Below, piece by piece: positions 44,898-52,991 of a DNA stretch of 64,000 nucleotides. The notes beneath the pieces were generated by a model. The model was not told the origin of the DNA and did no database searches. It saw only the letters and a list, made by a program, of their open reading frames with translations. How positions within the stretch are numbered: position 1 is the first letter of the stretch; each line of letters begins with the position of its first letter. Made by a program: the position numbers and the translations under genes. Where the stretch lies: contig CBDDBX010000016.1 in NCBI GenBank assembly GCA_965225955.1, positions 50,882-114,881 of the forward strand, given 5' to 3'. This stretch comes from CBDDBX01 sp965225955. Its GTDB lineage: Bacteria; Acidobacteriota; Aminicenantia; UBA2199.

Positions 44898-47195
44898 ATG
44901 TTGACCCGTTTTGACAAGTATGTACTTAAAGAGTTGGTTTCCCCTTTTCTTATGGGGCTTACTGTATATACATTTACTCTGCTTATAAATAATATACTTA
45001 TTATGATGAAGCATCTTGCTTCCAGAAACGTTTCTGCAATTACCATTGCAGAGATTCTTCTCCTCCTCATGCCGGAACTTCTTGCTTTTACAATTCCCAT
45101 GTCAACACTAATGGGAATACTTGCAGGGCTCAGCAGAATGAGTTCAGATTCTGAAATTGTTGCCATGAAGACTATGGGTATTAAAAACTCAAGACTTCTT
45201 AAACCAGTAATGCTATTCTCAATGTCAACATGGCTTATATCATCGGCTCTGATCATATATATTGCACCTGAATCTTCTTTCCAGCTGATGAAACTTACCA
45301 ATAAAATTGCATATTCTGCTGTTTTCTCAAAAGTGAAGCCCCGGACTTTCTTTACTCAGTTTCCCAATTATGTCCTCTACTTTGATGATATAGATCGTAA
45401 GAGTGGTGCATGGCAGAATGTAATGCTTTTTTCTGAAGCAAACAGAGAGAAAGATGTTGTTATAACAGCAAAAGAGGGTATGATAATCTATTCCGACAAA
45501 CCGGATACTGATAACAATATTGTTTTGAAAGACGCACAGGTAATTGAGTATGACAAAAAAGAGCCTGGAAAGAGCTTCTCTACTTCTTTTTATAAAAGTA
45601 AAACAGAGAAAATTGCCAAGATTAACCCTATTCGCCATATGCGACGGCACAACCACCTCTCATTGACCCAACTTAGAGAAAAGATTAAAAAGAAACCGGT
45701 TTCACCATATGATAAGAGAAAGCACGTAAGATATCAGAAAGAGTACTTCAAAAAGTTCGCACAGCCATTTGCCTGTCTGGCCTTCGCTTTTCTTGCTCTG
45801 CCTCTTGGTATTTCAACCAAAAGGGGGGGGCAAACCAGAGGTTTTATAATTTCTCTTGGAATAATATTCGTCTACTATACGGTTTCCATGAATATAGACG
45901 CCAGGATAGGTAAAATGACAATCTCTCCATTACTTGGGATGTGGATTACCAATATATTCCTGCTTATAGTTGGAGCTATTCTCTATTACTATTCTGCAAA
46001 AGAGAAAAAGCCACAATTTAATTTCGGCAGAAAATTAGCATCTGTATTTAAAAAAGAGAAAATAAAAGAGAAAAAAGTCCTCTTTGTTCTTAAAATCAGA
46101 ACAATAAAGATGCGATTCATGAAAATAATGGACATGTATGTGGGACAAAAATTAATCCTGGTTTTCACATTCATATTTTCTTCTCTCTTTGCAATATTCT
46201 TCATAGTGACATTTACTGAAAGAGCAGATAATGCCATGGAAAACAACGTGAGCATGCTTCACGTATTCAAATACATCTTTTATTACTCCCCGGAAATATT
46301 GGGGCAGATTCTTCCGGTATCAGCATTAACCGCAGTTCTTCTCACATTCTCATGGATGAGTAAGAAAAATGAGATTATTGCTGTACAGGTTGGGGGAATA
46401 AGCTTATACAGACTTGTTGCGCCAGCTGTTATCTTCGGTATGATCTTATCAGGACTTGCCTTTTATATTCAGGAGCAGATTACTCCGGCATCAAATAAAC
46501 TGGCAGAGCAACAGCTGAACATAATAAACAAGAGAAAGACCAAAACAGAGAGAGAATATAATAACAGATGGGTAGCAGATGAAAGCGGAAAGATATATTT
46601 CTACAATATATTCGACCGGAAAGAGGGTAAATTCTTTCCTTTCGACACAATAGAACTGGATGAAAACCGACAGATAAAAACACGGGTCCACTGTGAGATT
46701 GCCAAATGGCTCTCACCTACAGAACTGCTTCTTTACAATGGTTTTGAAAGGAGTTTTGGTGAGAAGAAATATTTCAGAACTTTTGTAAGAAAAACCATAA
46801 AAATAAAAGGTGGCAGAGAAATCTTTACCAACAAGATTAAATGGCCAAAGTATATGAATATAAGCAAACTTAGTGAATATATAGACTATCTTGAAAGAAA
46901 TGGCTCATCAACACAGAAAAAATATGAAGCTAATCTTTACTACAAAATGGCTTTCCCTTTTTCAAGTATAGTAATGGTTCTGATAGCAATCCCCTTTGCA
47001 TTTTCAATGGGCAAAAAAGGTGCTCTGCACGGAATAGGGATTGCTGTTGGGGCCTCCATACTTTACTGGGGAGCCATTGGAATCGCCGGAGCTCTTGGAG
47101 AAATGGGCATATTATCTCCTTTTATCTCAGGATTTGCTCCATTTTTCTGTTTTGCAGGCTTGTCAATTTATATGATAGCCTCTTTAAAAACATAA
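44898..47195 (+). CDS. lptFG: LptF-LptG fused LPS-export permease
   Basis: 765 residues with two complete LptF/LptG permease units in tandem. Unit 1 (about 1-370) starts 'LTRFDKYVLKELVSPFLMGLTVY' and has 'IPMSTLMGILAGLSRMSSDSEIVAMKTMG' near 70-98. Unit 2 (about 395-765) starts 'MKIMDMYVGQKLILVFTFIF' and has 'PVSALTAVLLTFSWMSKKNEIIAVQVGG' near 472-499. Each has three N-terminal spans, a periplasmic beta-jellyroll and three C-terminal spans. A basic linker (about 365-395) joins them. LptF and LptG normally are separate partners of LptB2 that extract lipopolysaccharide. Here one chain could supply both halves. No ribosome site is evident. Confidence 0.88.
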   Translation: MLTRFDKYVLKELVSPFLMGLTVYTFTLLINNILIMMKHLASRNVSAITIAEILLLLMPELLAFTIPMSTLMGILAGLSRMSSDSEIVAMKTMGIKNSRLLKPVMLFSMSTWLISSALIIYIAPESSFQLMKLTNKIAYSAVFSKVKPRTFFTQFPNYVLYFDDIDRKSGAWQNVMLFSEANREKDVVITAKEGMIIYSDKPDTDNNIVLKDAQVIEYDKKEPGKSFSTSFYKSKTEKIAKINPIRHMRRHNHLSLTQLREKIKKKPVSPYDKRKHVRYQKEYFKKFAQPFACLAFAFLALPLGISTKRGGQTRGFIISLGIIFVYYTVSMNIDARIGKMTISPLLGMWITNIFLLIVGAILYYYSAKEKKPQFNFGRKLASVFKKEKIKEKKVLFVLKIRTIKMRFMKIMDMYVGQKLILVFTFIFSSLFAIFFIVTFTERADNAMENNVSMLHVFKYIFYYSPEILGQILPVSALTAVLLTFSWMSKKNEIIAVQVGGISLYRLVAPAVIFGMILSGLAFYIQEQITPASNKLAEQQLNIINKRKTKTEREYNNRWVADESGKIYFYNIFDRKEGKFFPFDTIELDENRQIKTRVHCEIAKWLSPTELLLYNGFERSFGEKKYFRTFVRKTIKIKGGREIFTNKIKWPKYMNISKLSEYIDYLERNGSSTQKKYEANLYYKMAFPFSSIVMVLIAIPFAFSMGKKGALHGIGIAVGASILYWGAIGIAGALGEMGILSPFISGFAPFFCFAGLSIYMIASLKT

Positions 47196-47239
47196 AAAAC
47201 TTGAAAAATTCAGAAATTTGAAAAAATAATATTTTTATG

Positions 47240-47267
47240 GGAACCTTAGTTTACTTTGATCCGTTAG
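47240..47267 (+). promoter_or_regulatory. ECF-sigma-type promoter before the ECF sigma gene
   Basis: GGAACC at 47240-47245, 16-bp spacer, CGTTAG at 47262-47267, the AAC/CGT pattern of ECF promoters. It suggests autoregulation of the operon. It is only 13 bp before the sigma ATG. Confidence 0.5.
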
Positions 47268-47279
47268 TAGGAAGTGAAG

Positions 47280-47804
47280 ATGAAATTGATTGTTGACAGG
47301 TGCAGAGAAGGAGATCAGGAGGCGTGGAATATGCTAGTAAACAGCTATTCAGGAAGAGTTTATAATGTCGCGCTGAACTTCACTAAAAATAAGGAAGATG
47401 CAGCGGATCTTACACAGGATATTTTTGTAAAACTCTACACAAATCTTGAAAAATACACTGATGAATACAGCTTCAACTCATGGTTCATGAGACTTGTAAA
47501 AAACCACTGCATTGATCAATGGAGAAAAGATAAAAAGAATCGTCTGAAAAGCGAACTTGAGCCTAATATGAAAGTAACAGGCAAATCTCCTGAAGATACT
47601 AGTATGGAAAATGCTGATAAAGAAAGGCTCAGAGGTAAAATTAAGGAACTTGAACCGGAAAGCAGGATTATGCTTACCATGAGAGATATTGAAGGAGCCT
47701 CCTACAAGGATATTTCCAGTAATCTGGAAATTCCGGTAGGAACGGTAAAGTCCAGGATAAACAGAGCCAGAATCAAGCTGGCTAAACTGTTTCTGGAGGT
47801 ATAA
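47280..47804 (+). CDS. ECF-subfamily RNA polymerase sigma factor
   Basis: 174 residues from the ATG at 47280 (AGGAAG five bases before; a GTG two codons earlier is weaker). Region 2 'EDAADLTQDIFVKLYTNLEKY' near 38-58 with 'NSWFMRLVKNHCIDQWRK' near 66-83, and region 4 'LEPESRIMLTMRDIEGASYKDISSNLEIPVGTVKSRINRARIKL'-type helix-turn-helix near 125-168. No region 1.1 or 3. It is followed one base later by its anti-sigma gene, so the pair is coupled. It probably controls the envelope-stress operon it belongs to. Confidence 0.93.
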   Translation: MKLIVDRCREGDQEAWNMLVNSYSGRVYNVALNFTKNKEDAADLTQDIFVKLYTNLEKYTDEYSFNSWFMRLVKNHCIDQWRKDKKNRLKSELEPNMKVTGKSPEDTSMENADKERLRGKIKELEPESRIMLTMRDIEGASYKDISSNLEIPVGTVKSRINRARIKLAKLFLEV

Positions 47805-47805
47805 A

Positions 47806-48315
47806 ATGTTATGCAATGAAATAGAAGAATTAATTTCCGATTTTATTGAAGATGAACTGGATACTGAATTAAGCAGACAGGTTGAAGAGCATCTGGATTC
47901 CTGCGAATCCTGTTCAGCTCTGAGAGATGAAATGGAAGAGTTAATGGATTCAGTACAGTTACTGGAAGAAGAGGTTCCGTTCTACCTTAAGAACCGCCTC
48001 TACAACATTCCCGAGAATGAATTCATAGAAACAGGAAATTCCAATATGGCATTAAAATGGATTGCAGCCATGATTGGAACAGTAGTACTGCTTCTGAACT
48101 TTTTCTACTTCACAAAAATCTATCCCGAAGGGCATAAACGCGTACGTCAGGGAGCCGCCATGATTGAAAAATTCATGGTCATGGTAGTTGACACCTTTGA
48201 GGGCTTTCAGGACGAAGAAGTTCAGCCTAAAAGATTCAGGTATGTAAAAAAAGATGAATCTGAAAAAAAAAACGAGCAGATAAAAAGTGACAGGGTAAAA
48301 GAAAAAGGAGTTTAA
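47806..48315 (+). CDS. Zinc-finger anti-sigma factor, membrane anchored
   Basis: 169 residues. N-terminal ZAS domain with His29, Cys33, Cys36 (H-x3-C-x2-C) and Cys3. A Glu-rich helix and one membrane span (about 81-102) follow, and then a basic/acidic tail of 65 residues in the periplasm. The pattern matches anti-sigma factors that sequester the cognate ECF sigma at the inner membrane. It lies one base after the sigma gene. Only 3 bp separate it from the next gene. Confidence 0.88.
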   Translation: MLCNEIEELISDFIEDELDTELSRQVEEHLDSCESCSALRDEMEELMDSVQLLEEEVPFYLKNRLYNIPENEFIETGNSNMALKWIAAMIGTVVLLLNFFYFTKIYPEGHKRVRQGAAMIEKFMVMVVDTFEGFQDEEVQPKRFRYVKKDESEKKNEQIKSDRVKEKGV

Positions 48316-48318
48316 CTT

Positions 48319-48831
48319 ATGGAAGAAACAAGAGAACAGATCAGAACATCAAAAAAACCCGGACTTGCTGCCCTTTTCTCAGTTATACCGGGAGTTGGCT
48401 ACTTCTATCTTGGCAATGCCCTTAAAGGCTTTGGATACTTTGCAGGAATTGCTGTATCTATAGCGATGTTTGTTAGTGCTGTAAACCGGGGACTGATTAT
48501 GGAATCTATCTTTTTTGGTCTTCTTTTTGCCGGAGGTTACATGTACCAGATCTTTGACAGCTACAACGAAGCATCTTCTGTTCCTGCAAAACCCCAGACA
48601 GCTATTACTGCGGGAGATGAGCCCGGAGAATATACTCCGCCGGCTCCTAAAGAGGACAGACCTTCATTTATAGGTTCTCTGATAATATTTTTCATAGGCT
48701 GCTATTTTCAGCTTATTAATCTTGACTATCTTGAGCTCAGTGACATAGATATTGTTTTTCCAGCCATTATGATTCTTATTGGTGTGAGTATCATTCTTGG
48801 CCGTTCCAACAAAGGAGGTAATAATGAGTAA
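48319..48831 (+). CDS. Multi-pass membrane protein of the envelope-stress operon (DUF5668-like C-terminus)
   Basis: 170 residues. The N-terminal half resembles TM2-like small membrane proteins ('KKPGLAALFSVIPGVGYFYLGNALKGFGYFAGIAVS'), then a Pro/Gly/Glu-rich cytosolic or periplasmic linker (about 88-115) and a C-terminal pair of spans ('SLIIFFIGCYFQLINLDYLELSDIDIVFPAIMILIGVSIIL') like the DUF5668/LiaI-LiaF membrane unit. Function is unknown. It overlaps the next gene by 8 bp. Confidence 0.75.
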   Translation: MEETREQIRTSKKPGLAALFSVIPGVGYFYLGNALKGFGYFAGIAVSIAMFVSAVNRGLIMESIFFGLLFAGGYMYQIFDSYNEASSVPAKPQTAITAGDEPGEYTPPAPKEDRPSFIGSLIIFFIGCYFQLINLDYLELSDIDIVFPAIMILIGVSIILGRSNKGGNNE

Positions 48832-49015
48832 TCGCGGAAATGACAAAACTGTTTTTGGTCTGATACTGGTTGTTCTTGGAATAATATTCCTGTTGAATAA
48901 TCTTGATATTACAGATATAGAAATCTGGGATGATGTAATCTTTACATACTGGCCACTGATTCTTATATACATTGGAGTGAAAAATCTGGTTCTGTATTAC
49001 AGATCAAAAAAATGA
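48824..49015 (+). CDS. Small DUF5668/LiaF-like membrane protein
   Basis: 63 residues from the ATG at 48824, set by an AAAGGAGG site six bases upstream. It is two membrane spans with the conserved 'GLILVVLGIIFLLNNLDI' and 'IFTYWPLILIYIGVKNLVLYY' pattern of DUF5668, the membrane part of LiaF/PspC-linked proteins. Its last bases overlap the start of the toastrack gene (ATGA). Confidence 0.8.
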   Translation: MSNRGNDKTVFGLILVVLGIIFLLNNLDITDIEIWDDVIFTYWPLILIYIGVKNLVLYYRSKK

Positions 49016-50097
49016 AAAAGAAAGAGATATTTCTTGTTATCGTTCTGGTATTGATGGGTTTCATCCACCTGGCAATAAAGAAGGGTATTTTTGTTTCAGG
49101 TTTTATTGATAAAATCTCTGACAAAAAAATTGCCCTTACTGAACCTGATTTTCCTAACAAATACAGCGGGGAAGAGAAAACTTTCAAAGATATCAGAACA
49201 GTAACTCTTGAAAATGCCGGAGGTTCAATAGTGATATCATCTTCAGATAGCGAAGATGTCTATCTTACTACTGAACTGACTGTATACAGTAAAGATACTG
49301 ACAAAGCAGAGCAGATACAGAAAGCAGTCAGCTTATTTGAAGAGATAAATGATGGCAATCTCTATCTGAGTTCATACAAAGCCAGTAATCTGCCTCTGGA
49401 TATGGTGAGAGTCAAGTATATTCTTAAAGTACCTGATTCTGTGTCTGTTGAGTTAAGCAACTATCTTGGCGACGTGATTATACATAGTACCGGCGCGAAA
49501 ATAAACTCTGATAATTCGAAAGGCAATACAACAGTAAGTGGTTGTGATGATACAGACATATCTGTTGCCAATAAAAAAGGTGAAATAATTGTTCAGGACG
49601 TAAAAGGAAGAGTATATATATACGGCTGGCATTCACCTGTACTTGCAAAAGACATTACAGGGGAACTTGATATCAAACTCCATCAATCTGAAATGGACTG
49701 CTCTGATATTTCTGCATACACTCTGAGCACCAATGCTGTTTTTTCTCCTGTTAACATGAGCAACATAAGCGCACAGCTTGCAACAATTGTCTCAAAGAAA
49801 GGTGATATAACTATGGGCTTTACCGATAAGATGCAGAAATTGTCTATAAGAGTAAATAACTCCGATGTACATCTTAAATGCCCTGCCAACATAATGCCTG
49901 ATCTTAATGCTGATATAAAATCCGGTGATATTACAATAAAAGGATTCAGTCAGTTCACTGTTGAGAAGGGTAAAACAAGAACTATTGGGGTTATCTCCGG
50001 TGAAGATACAGCAATTACAATCGAAGGCAAATATGGAGATATCCAGATAGAGAGAAAAAAAACTTCCAGATCCGATCTGCCGGTGGAAAAATACTGA
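49012..50097 (+). CDS. Toastrack (DUF4097-like) adhesin-fold membrane-anchored protein
   Basis: 361 residues: N-terminal membrane anchor (4-22), then short beta repeats with Ser/Asp/Gly turns ('LENAGGSIVISSSDSEDVYLTTEL', 'NKKGEIIVQDVKGRVYIYG', 'SKKGDITMGFTDKMQKLSI', 'IKSGDITIKGF'), as in the DUF4097 'toastrack' single-stranded beta-helix. In phage-shock/LiaF systems such domains sit outside the membrane and sense or scaffold envelope damage. It is last in the ECF operon. Confidence 0.75.
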   Translation: MKKKEIFLVIVLVLMGFIHLAIKKGIFVSGFIDKISDKKIALTEPDFPNKYSGEEKTFKDIRTVTLENAGGSIVISSSDSEDVYLTTELTVYSKDTDKAEQIQKAVSLFEEINDGNLYLSSYKASNLPLDMVRVKYILKVPDSVSVELSNYLGDVIIHSTGAKINSDNSKGNTTVSGCDDTDISVANKKGEIIVQDVKGRVYIYGWHSPVLAKDITGELDIKLHQSEMDCSDISAYTLSTNAVFSPVNMSNISAQLATIVSKKGDITMGFTDKMQKLSIRVNNSDVHLKCPANIMPDLNADIKSGDITIKGFSQFTVEKGKTRTIGVISGEDTAITIEGKYGDIQIERKKTSRSDLPVEKY

Positions 50098-50105
50098 ACC
50101 GGCAG
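50077..50105 (+). terminator. Hairpin at the end of the ECF envelope operon
   Basis: CTGCCGG / CCGGCAG stem of seven pairs with a 15-base loop, spanning the stop codon. It has no T-tract, so termination may be partial. Confidence 0.35.
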
Positions 50106-50112
50106 TCCCCAA

Positions 50113-50141
50113 TTGACTTTAAATGCCTGATGCATTATTTT
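50113..50141 (+). promoter_or_regulatory. Candidate promoter of mtnP
   Basis: TTGACT at 50113-50118, 17-bp spacer, TATTTT at 50136-50141, 26 bp before the ATG. The -10 is a poor match. Confidence 0.35.
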
Positions 50142-50167
50142 TATCTTTTAAACGTTAAGGAGAACAA

Positions 50168-51022
50168 ATGAAAGCAGAAACAGGCATTATCGGCGGTAGT
50201 GGTTTTTATAATATGGATCTTAAAGATCCCGAATATATAACAATAGATACACCCTTTGGCGCACCATCCGAAAAGATTCTCACAGGAACTCTTGACGGTA
50301 AACAGATTGCATTTATATCAAGACATGGAATCGGCCACAGATTAAATCCTTCTGAAGTTAACTATAGAGCAAACCTGTATGCTCTTAAAACTCTGGGAGT
50401 TAAAAACCTGATTTCAGTTACAGCTGTTGGTTCATTAAAAGAAGAACTTAAACCAACAGACCTTGTGATACCATCACAATATTTTGATAACACTTTCAAG
50501 AGAGAAAAAACATATTTCGAAAAAGGAATTGTAGCTCACGTATCAATGGCTCAGCCTGTATGTGAAGATCTCTGCTGTAAAGCTTTTGAAATTGCCAAAG
50601 CAGAAGGAATCAGTGTTCACAAAGGTGGCACATACTTCAATATGGAGGGTCCTCAGTTTTCATCACTGTCAGAATCACTGGCATATCGTCAGCTAGGTTT
50701 TGACATAATAGGTATGACTCAGGCGATTGAAGCCAAACTTGCAAAAGAGATGGAGTTCTGCTTCCTTCCACTTGCTTTTGTGACAGATTATGACTGCTGG
50801 CACGAAGAGACAGCCTCTGTTACTGTTGAAATGGTTGTGGAATATCTTAATAAGAACGTTAATAATGCCAATATGCTTATTAAAAAGCTGGTTAACATTA
50901 TGGGTACACAGTCATGTAATTGTGATGAAGCTCTGGCAACAGCTGTAATGACCAGGCAAGATCTTATCAGTGAGGAAACAAAAGAAAAGTTGAAACCGAT
51001 AATATCAAAATATATTAAATAG
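50168..51022 (+). CDS. mtnP: S-methyl-5'-thioadenosine phosphorylase
   Basis: 284 residues of the purine nucleoside phosphorylase family, MTAP group. 'TGIIGGSGFY' near 5-14, 'FISRHGIGHRLNPSEVNYRANLYALK' near 57-82, 'YFNMEGPQFSSLSESLAYRQLGFDIIGMTQAIEAKLAKE' near 156-194 and 'VTDYDCWHEE' near 209-218. Cleaves methylthioadenosine to adenine and methylthioribose-1-phosphate for methionine salvage. A AAGGAG site precedes the ATG. The Cys-x-Cys 'SCNC' near the C-terminus is also seen in MTAP of some thermophiles. No other salvage genes are adjacent. Confidence 0.92.
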   Translation: MKAETGIIGGSGFYNMDLKDPEYITIDTPFGAPSEKILTGTLDGKQIAFISRHGIGHRLNPSEVNYRANLYALKTLGVKNLISVTAVGSLKEELKPTDLVIPSQYFDNTFKREKTYFEKGIVAHVSMAQPVCEDLCCKAFEIAKAEGISVHKGGTYFNMEGPQFSSLSESLAYRQLGFDIIGMTQAIEAKLAKEMEFCFLPLAFVTDYDCWHEETASVTVEMVVEYLNKNVNNANMLIKKLVNIMGTQSCNCDEALATAVMTRQDLISEETKEKLKPIISKYIK

Positions 51023-51044
51023 ATTAATTAATACCGGAGTAGAG

Positions 51045-51605
51045 ATGAACAATCAGGACAAAGCAATTGAGAATAACATTGCTGAATTGGGCAGACGCCT
51101 GGAAGATCTGAAACTACAGTTCAATCTCTACTTTTCCGGCGAAAGGCGTACACCACCGGAACAGGAACGTACGATTCTCTCAAAAGCAGTTCAACAGCTC
51201 AATTTCAGAGCTGACCGTTCCCCCAGGGTATCCCTTCTGATACAGAATCTGACATCCAGATTTAACCTCTACAATAATATGTGGTTAAAGAAACTTAATT
51301 CCCTGGAAATGGGACTTCCTGTTATAAAAAGAGAATCAGGAAAACAGAGCCCCTCAGATCAGGTACCAGCTACTGATTCTGCTCCACCCAGAAAGAAACT
51401 TGTAGCAGTGAAACTGAACGATTCAGACTCTTTTAACAGATTGATGAATCAATTTGAAGACAAGCTGCCGGAAAAATTTAAATCAGAAACCGGAAAAGCC
51501 AGATTTATCCAGGCACTTAAGCAGAAAATGGAGAAGGGCAATATAAATGAAGCAAGAATGGCTCTGGATTTTAAAGACGGGAAAATTAAAGTAAAAATTT
51601 CCTGA
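51045..51605 (+). CDS. Conserved protein with MXAN_5187-like helical domain
   Basis: 186 residues, no signal peptide. The first 100 residues are helical: 'LEDLKLQFNLYFSGERRTPPEQER' then 'LIQNLTSRFNLYNNMWLKKLNSLEMG'. This spacing of 'QFNLYFSG' and 'RFNLYNNMW' resembles a C-terminal domain I recall from MXAN_5187-type proteins of Myxococcota. A linker and another helical stretch with 'LNDSDSFNRLMNQFEDKL' follow. I cannot assign a function. It follows mtnP by 22 bp and is probably cotranscribed. Confidence 0.55.
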   Translation: MNNQDKAIENNIAELGRRLEDLKLQFNLYFSGERRTPPEQERTILSKAVQQLNFRADRSPRVSLLIQNLTSRFNLYNNMWLKKLNSLEMGLPVIKRESGKQSPSDQVPATDSAPPRKKLVAVKLNDSDSFNRLMNQFEDKLPEKFKSETGKARFIQALKQKMEKGNINEARMALDFKDGKIKVKIS

Positions 51606-51626
51606 TTTCATCTTTTTTCTGACAAA

Positions 51627-51655
51627 TTGACTCTGTTTTTACGTAGTATTAAAAT
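51627..51655 (+). promoter_or_regulatory. Candidate promoter of the M16-like pair (leaderless geometry)
   Basis: TTGACT at 51627-51632, 17-bp spacer, TAAAAT at 51650-51655, seven bases before the ATG at 51663. No ribosome site is present. Confidence 0.45.
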
Positions 51656-51662
51656 AAGTAAA

Positions 51663-52991
51663 ATGATAAAAAAATTTCTGTTCTCCGGCTATATAATTTT
51701 ATTTAGCATTGGTCTGTTTTCAGCTGGCCTTAAGGATATCAGAATACCTGCAACATTTTACAGATTACCTAATGGTCTCCAGGTCATTCTCTCCCCAGCT
51801 CCTCACGTCGAAGCAACAACGATAATGGTTTATCATAAGAATGGTGTAATTGATGATAGCTCTGCTGTATTTGGATGTTCATATATGTACAGGGAATTTT
51901 TGAATGCTCCGACAAGTAATCTGGCACCATATGAAAGAGCGATTTTTGTAGAGAGTAATGGGGGCAGAAGAAATGGAAAGATCAACTACGATAACTCCTG
52001 GTTCAGCTTTCTTCTCCCTGACTCCGGCTACATCAAAGGTTTATGGGTCGAAAGCCAGAGAATCAGTTCTCTGAGACTTGACACTTCACTGATAGGCAGA
52101 AGTAAGCATAAACTATATTCAAGAATAGGCGAAATTATAAAACACAACCATCATGTGAGCTCTCAGGAATGGGTTAAACAAACTCTGTTCCGGGGTTCTA
52201 CATACAGGCTCCCAATCTACGGAGATATAGATGCTATTCTTACTTCCAGTAACCAGGTTATCCTGAACAGCCTCAAAAACTATTCAAATCCAGCCAATAT
52301 AATTCTTGTAATTTGCGGTAAATTTGATGAGACTATCGTAAAGAGAGAAATTAATAAACATTTCGGTACAATTCCTGCACAGGGCATGCCGATATCAAGA
52401 AAATATAAGACTATAAAGCCAGGGAAAAAATACATATATAAGAACCTGATGCTGCCGGATATAAAAAGACATTACGCCCTGATTGGGATCAAAGCTCCCT
52501 CTCAACTCAGCCTCGACCACGTTACATTTGATGTAATAAGATACTGGCTGAGTGACCCCAGAATCTCCGAGTTACAGAAAAACCTTGATAATAACCGGGA
52601 CCTCAATGTAGATACTGTATTTGAATATACCGACAATATTGAAACCAATGCTCTCATCATAAAACTTATAGCTGAAAAAAGGCTCGACATTGAGAGAGCA
52701 AAGCTTATAACCCTGAAAACAATAGAAAGGCTCAAAACCAGGATCAGTGCCACTCAGCTAAAGCAATTAAGAACTATAATAACTGTTGATCTAATAGAAA
52801 AGCTGCAGAATATAGAATCCAGATCCCTGCTTCTGGCAAAATGCCTGCATTTTCATAATGACCTTAATGTATACCGAAGATATATAAAAAAACTGAAAAG
52901 AGTCACACCTAACGATATCATAACTTTAAAGAACAGATATCTTACAAAAAAAAATATGGTAGTTCTGAATGTCTATAAGAAAAAGAATTAA
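51663..52991 (+). CDS. Secreted M16-like (insulinase-fold) protein without the zinc motif, first of a pair
   Basis: 442 residues from the ATG at 51663; an in-frame TTG twelve codons earlier coincides with a -35 box. Signal peptide (1-22, 'IILFSIGLFSAG'), then M16-type core: 'FYRLPNGLQVILSPAPHVEATTIMVYHKNGVIDD' near 29-62 and 'YSNPANIILVICGKFDE' near 206. The HxxEH zinc site expected soon after the 'GVIDD' stretch is replaced by 'GCSYMYREFLN', so peptidase activity is unlikely. It overlaps the second M16-like gene by 23 bp. Probably a periplasmic chaperone-like or inactive subunit. Confidence 0.75.
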   Translation: MIKKFLFSGYIILFSIGLFSAGLKDIRIPATFYRLPNGLQVILSPAPHVEATTIMVYHKNGVIDDSSAVFGCSYMYREFLNAPTSNLAPYERAIFVESNGGRRNGKINYDNSWFSFLLPDSGYIKGLWVESQRISSLRLDTSLIGRSKHKLYSRIGEIIKHNHHVSSQEWVKQTLFRGSTYRLPIYGDIDAILTSSNQVILNSLKNYSNPANIILVICGKFDETIVKREINKHFGTIPAQGMPISRKYKTIKPGKKYIYKNLMLPDIKRHYALIGIKAPSQLSLDHVTFDVIRYWLSDPRISELQKNLDNNRDLNVDTVFEYTDNIETNALIIKLIAEKRLDIERAKLITLKTIERLKTRISATQLKQLRTIITVDLIEKLQNIESRSLLLAKCLHFHNDLNVYRRYIKKLKRVTPNDIITLKNRYLTKKNMVVLNVYKKKN

